Below, piece after piece: positions 62,424 to 64,000 of a stretch of DNA of 64,000 nucleotides. Made by a program: the position numbers and the translations under genes. The notes under the pieces are model-generated. The model saw only the letters and a list, made by a program, of their open reading frames with translations, had not been told where the DNA came from and searched no databases. Within the stretch, counting starts at the first letter, position 1. Each line of letters opens with the position of its first letter. The DNA is from JAEMQF01 sp963791595 (GTDB taxonomy: Bacteria; Pseudomonadota; Gammaproteobacteria; Burkholderiales; Burkholderiaceae_C): positions 1-64,000 of the forward strand of contig CAWBTF010000025.1 in NCBI GenBank assembly GCA_963791595.1, in the 5' to 3' direction.

Positions 62424-64000
62424 ATGCCCACCGATCTACAGCCCGATTCAACGCCTGCCGCGCCGCCCTCCGCAGATGTGCCCGCACGCGCCAGGCGCCG
62501 CCGCCGTTTCGGTTGGTCGGGCTGGCTGCTCGGCACACTGCTTGTGGTGGTCGCGCCCACGCTGCTGCTGGGAACGCTGGCGTGGGTGCTCGGCACCGAA
62601 CGCGGTTTGAGCTGGGCGTTGGCGCAGCAGGACTATGTTGAAGCCGAGCAATTCAGCGGCTCGCTGCTCGCCGGCTTCAGCGCGAAGCGCATCGTCGTGC
62701 GCTGGGGCGCGGCGCGCGAGCACCGCGTGGTGATCGACGCCGCGCGCGCCTCGGCCTTGCACCTTGCGCCGGCCGGCACGAGCGCATGGCTACGGGTGCA
62801 CGCCGAACAGGTGTCGGCGCAGCGCGTGAGCGTGCAGCTTGCGCCGAGCAACGAGCCGGCGCGGCTGCCGAGCGACCTGCGCCTGCCGATCGAGATTGAA
62901 GTCGACGCGGCATCCGTCGGCACGCTGGAATTGCCCGGCCTGGCCGAGCACCCGGTGCGCAACGCGACCGGCCACGTCCACTTGGGTGCACAACAAGGGC
63001 TCGTGCATCTGGCGCGCGGCGTGCAGTTCGGCGTCGGACCGCTGCAGTGCAGTGGCGAGGCACAGATCGAGACCGGCGACAGCGGCGGCACCAACGCCGA
63101 CAGCCGCACAGGAAGCGGCAGCGCATTGGCACTGCGCGTGCAGCTCGACGCGAAGCAAGCCGGCGATCCGCAGGCGCCCCGGCCGGAGCTGCCGCCCTGG
63201 GCGCGCGCGCTGCGCCAGGACTGGCAGGCGCGGCTGCGCGCAGACGGTCCGCTGGCGCGCTTTGCCGCGACGCTGGAGTTGCGCGGCCAGGGCCAGCGCC
63301 TGGACGCGCGCGCCGAAGTGGCACCGCTCGACGCCTGGCCGCTGCCGCGGCTGGACTTGCAGACCGAGCAGCTCGACCTGTCTGCGTTGATCGCGGGCGC
63401 GCCCACCACTGCGCTGAGCGGCAGCATTCGCATCGATCCACCCGCCCGCAAAGGCGCGCTGCCGAGCGCCCGGGTCCAGATGGTCAATCACCGGCCCGGG
63501 CGCTGGGACCAGCAGGGCCTGCCGCTGCGTGCCGCTGCCTTCGAGCTGCGCGCGCCGAGCGGCGCATCGGGCCGGCTGGAATTCGTGAACGTGCAGGCCG
63601 GATTGGCGAGCGACCAACGCGACGCCGGCACGCTGCAAGGCAGCGGCCAATGGTCGGCCGGCGGCTTCAGCCTGCAAGCCCGGCTGGCGCAGGTGCGGCC
63701 GAATTGGCTCGACCCGCGCCTGCCCGCGATGACGCTGAGCGGGCCGATCAGCCTGAGTGGGCAACTTACGGCGGCAGCTGCCACACCAAAGTTCGAACTG
63801 CACGCGGAGTTGGAAGGCCGCCTGAGCAGAGACGCGCCGAGGGACACCGCTCGCGATTCCGCTGCGGCCGAGCGCAGCGTCACCCTGAAAGTCTCCGCGT
63901 CGGCGTCGCCGCAATCGATCGACATTCGCGAGCTGCAAGCGCGCGCGGGCACCGCCCTGCTCACGCTCAGCGGCACGGCGCAGCGCGGCACACCAGCCGC
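62424..64000 (+). CDS. tamB: Translocation and assembly module protein TamB (5' part)
   Basis: The frame opens at ATG 62424 and is still open at the end of the window, giving at least 525 residues of a protein that is usually 1,200-1,500 long. An Arg-rich cytoplasmic N-terminus is followed by a membrane anchor (about 37-62; WLLGTLLVVVAPTLLLGTLA). Then come repetitive beta-strand segments typical of the TamB/AsmA-like groove (FSGSLLAGFSAKRIVVRW and LTLSGTAQRG). Encoded on the same strand as tamA, it is the inner-membrane partner that spans the periplasm. The 140 bases before it, up to the divergent GT39 gene, hold no recognised element. Confidence 0.88.
   Translation, partial: MPTDLQPDSTPAAPPSADVPARARRRRRFGWSGWLLGTLLVVVAPTLLLGTLAWVLGTERGLSWALAQQDYVEAEQFSGSLLAGFSAKRIVVRWGAAREHRVVIDAARASALHLAPAGTSAWLRVHAEQVSAQRVSVQLAPSNEPARLPSDLRLPIEIEVDAASVGTLELPGLAEHPVRNATGHVHLGAQQGLVHLARGVQFGVGPLQCSGEAQIETGDSGGTNADSRTGSGSALALRVQLDAKQAGDPQAPRPELPPWARALRQDWQARLRADGPLARFAATLELRGQGQRLDARAEVAPLDAWPLPRLDLQTEQLDLSALIAGAPTTALSGSIRIDPPARKGALPSARVQMVNHRPGRWDQQGLPLRAAAFELRAPSGASGRLEFVNVQAGLASDQRDAGTLQGSGQWSAGGFSLQARLAQVRPNWLDPRLPAMTLSGPISLSGQLTAAAATPKFELHAELEGRLSRDAPRDTARDSAAAERSVTLKVSASASPQSIDIRELQARAGTALLTLSGTAQRGTPA

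Overview
The window is strongly GC-rich, dense, mostly colinear bacterial DNA. Its gene content suggests a betaproteobacterium of the order Burkholderiales, close to the Rubrivivax/Leptothrix/Piscinibacter type. Indicators are the argH-AlgZ/AlgR neighbourhood, cytochrome c4, 2-aminoethylphosphonate (AEP) transport genes of the Burkholderiales type, and TamA/TamB. No rRNA, tRNA, CRISPR array or transposase gene was seen. The genus is not determinable from the sequence alone.

Layout. (1) 0-7.9 kb: the 3' end of a giant surface protein made of near-identical 101-residue Ig/cadherin-like repeats, translationally coupled to a hybrid histidine kinase and followed by a receiver-GGDEF-EAL protein, a probable adhesion/c-di-GMP operon. 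(2) 8-13.5 kb: AlgR/AlgZ-type two-component pair divergent from argH, then an OlsB-like acyltransferase and a zinc-ribbon membrane protein. (3) 13.5-18.1 kb: a dimethylglycine/sarcosine dehydrogenase-like flavoprotein, an enoyl-CoA hydratase, a palindromic repeat element and a small membrane coiled-coil protein. (4) 18.3-25.3 kb: a tightly coupled signalling module: small membrane protein, Na+/solute symporter-histidine kinase, lone receiver, a degenerate membrane kinase fused to a DEDDh exonuclease, and a CBS-nucleotidyltransferase. (5) 25.4-28.7 kb: TMTC-like TPR membrane protein, D,D-carboxypeptidase, DUF3617-like protein.

(6) 28.8-50.3 kb: a split phosphonate-catabolism locus. On the minus strand phnA and phnY follow directly behind the alpha-2-macroglobulin/PBP1C pair. 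On the plus strand, behind a near-consensus sigma-54 promoter, lie the AEP ABC transporter (phnS, phnT, phnU), phnW, a glutamine-synthetase-family gene, a HAD-IB hydrolase and a PbfA-like gene. Together they predict AEP -> phosphonoacetaldehyde -> phosphonoacetate -> acetate + phosphate, with PbfA adding (R)-1-hydroxy-AEP as a second entry, and nitrogen recovered as alanine or ammonia. (7) 50.3-57.3 kb: HD-GYP protein, cytochrome c4, MoxR AAA+ ATPase, GNAT, S9 peptidase, VWA/CoxE protein. (8) 57.3-64 kb: tamA and the start of tamB, separated by a palindromic repeat and a minus-strand glycosyltransferase pair.

Two whole-window observations matter. A palindromic interspersed element of about 0.5-0.7 kb with perfect or near-perfect 26-31 bp arms occurs three times (16.8, 44.8 and 59.1 kb). 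Eight otherwise conserved genes carry about sixteen single-base frameshifts, several consistent with gain or loss of one base in a short homopolymer. This looks more like uncorrected sequence error than gene decay, so these genes are annotated as functional with a caution.
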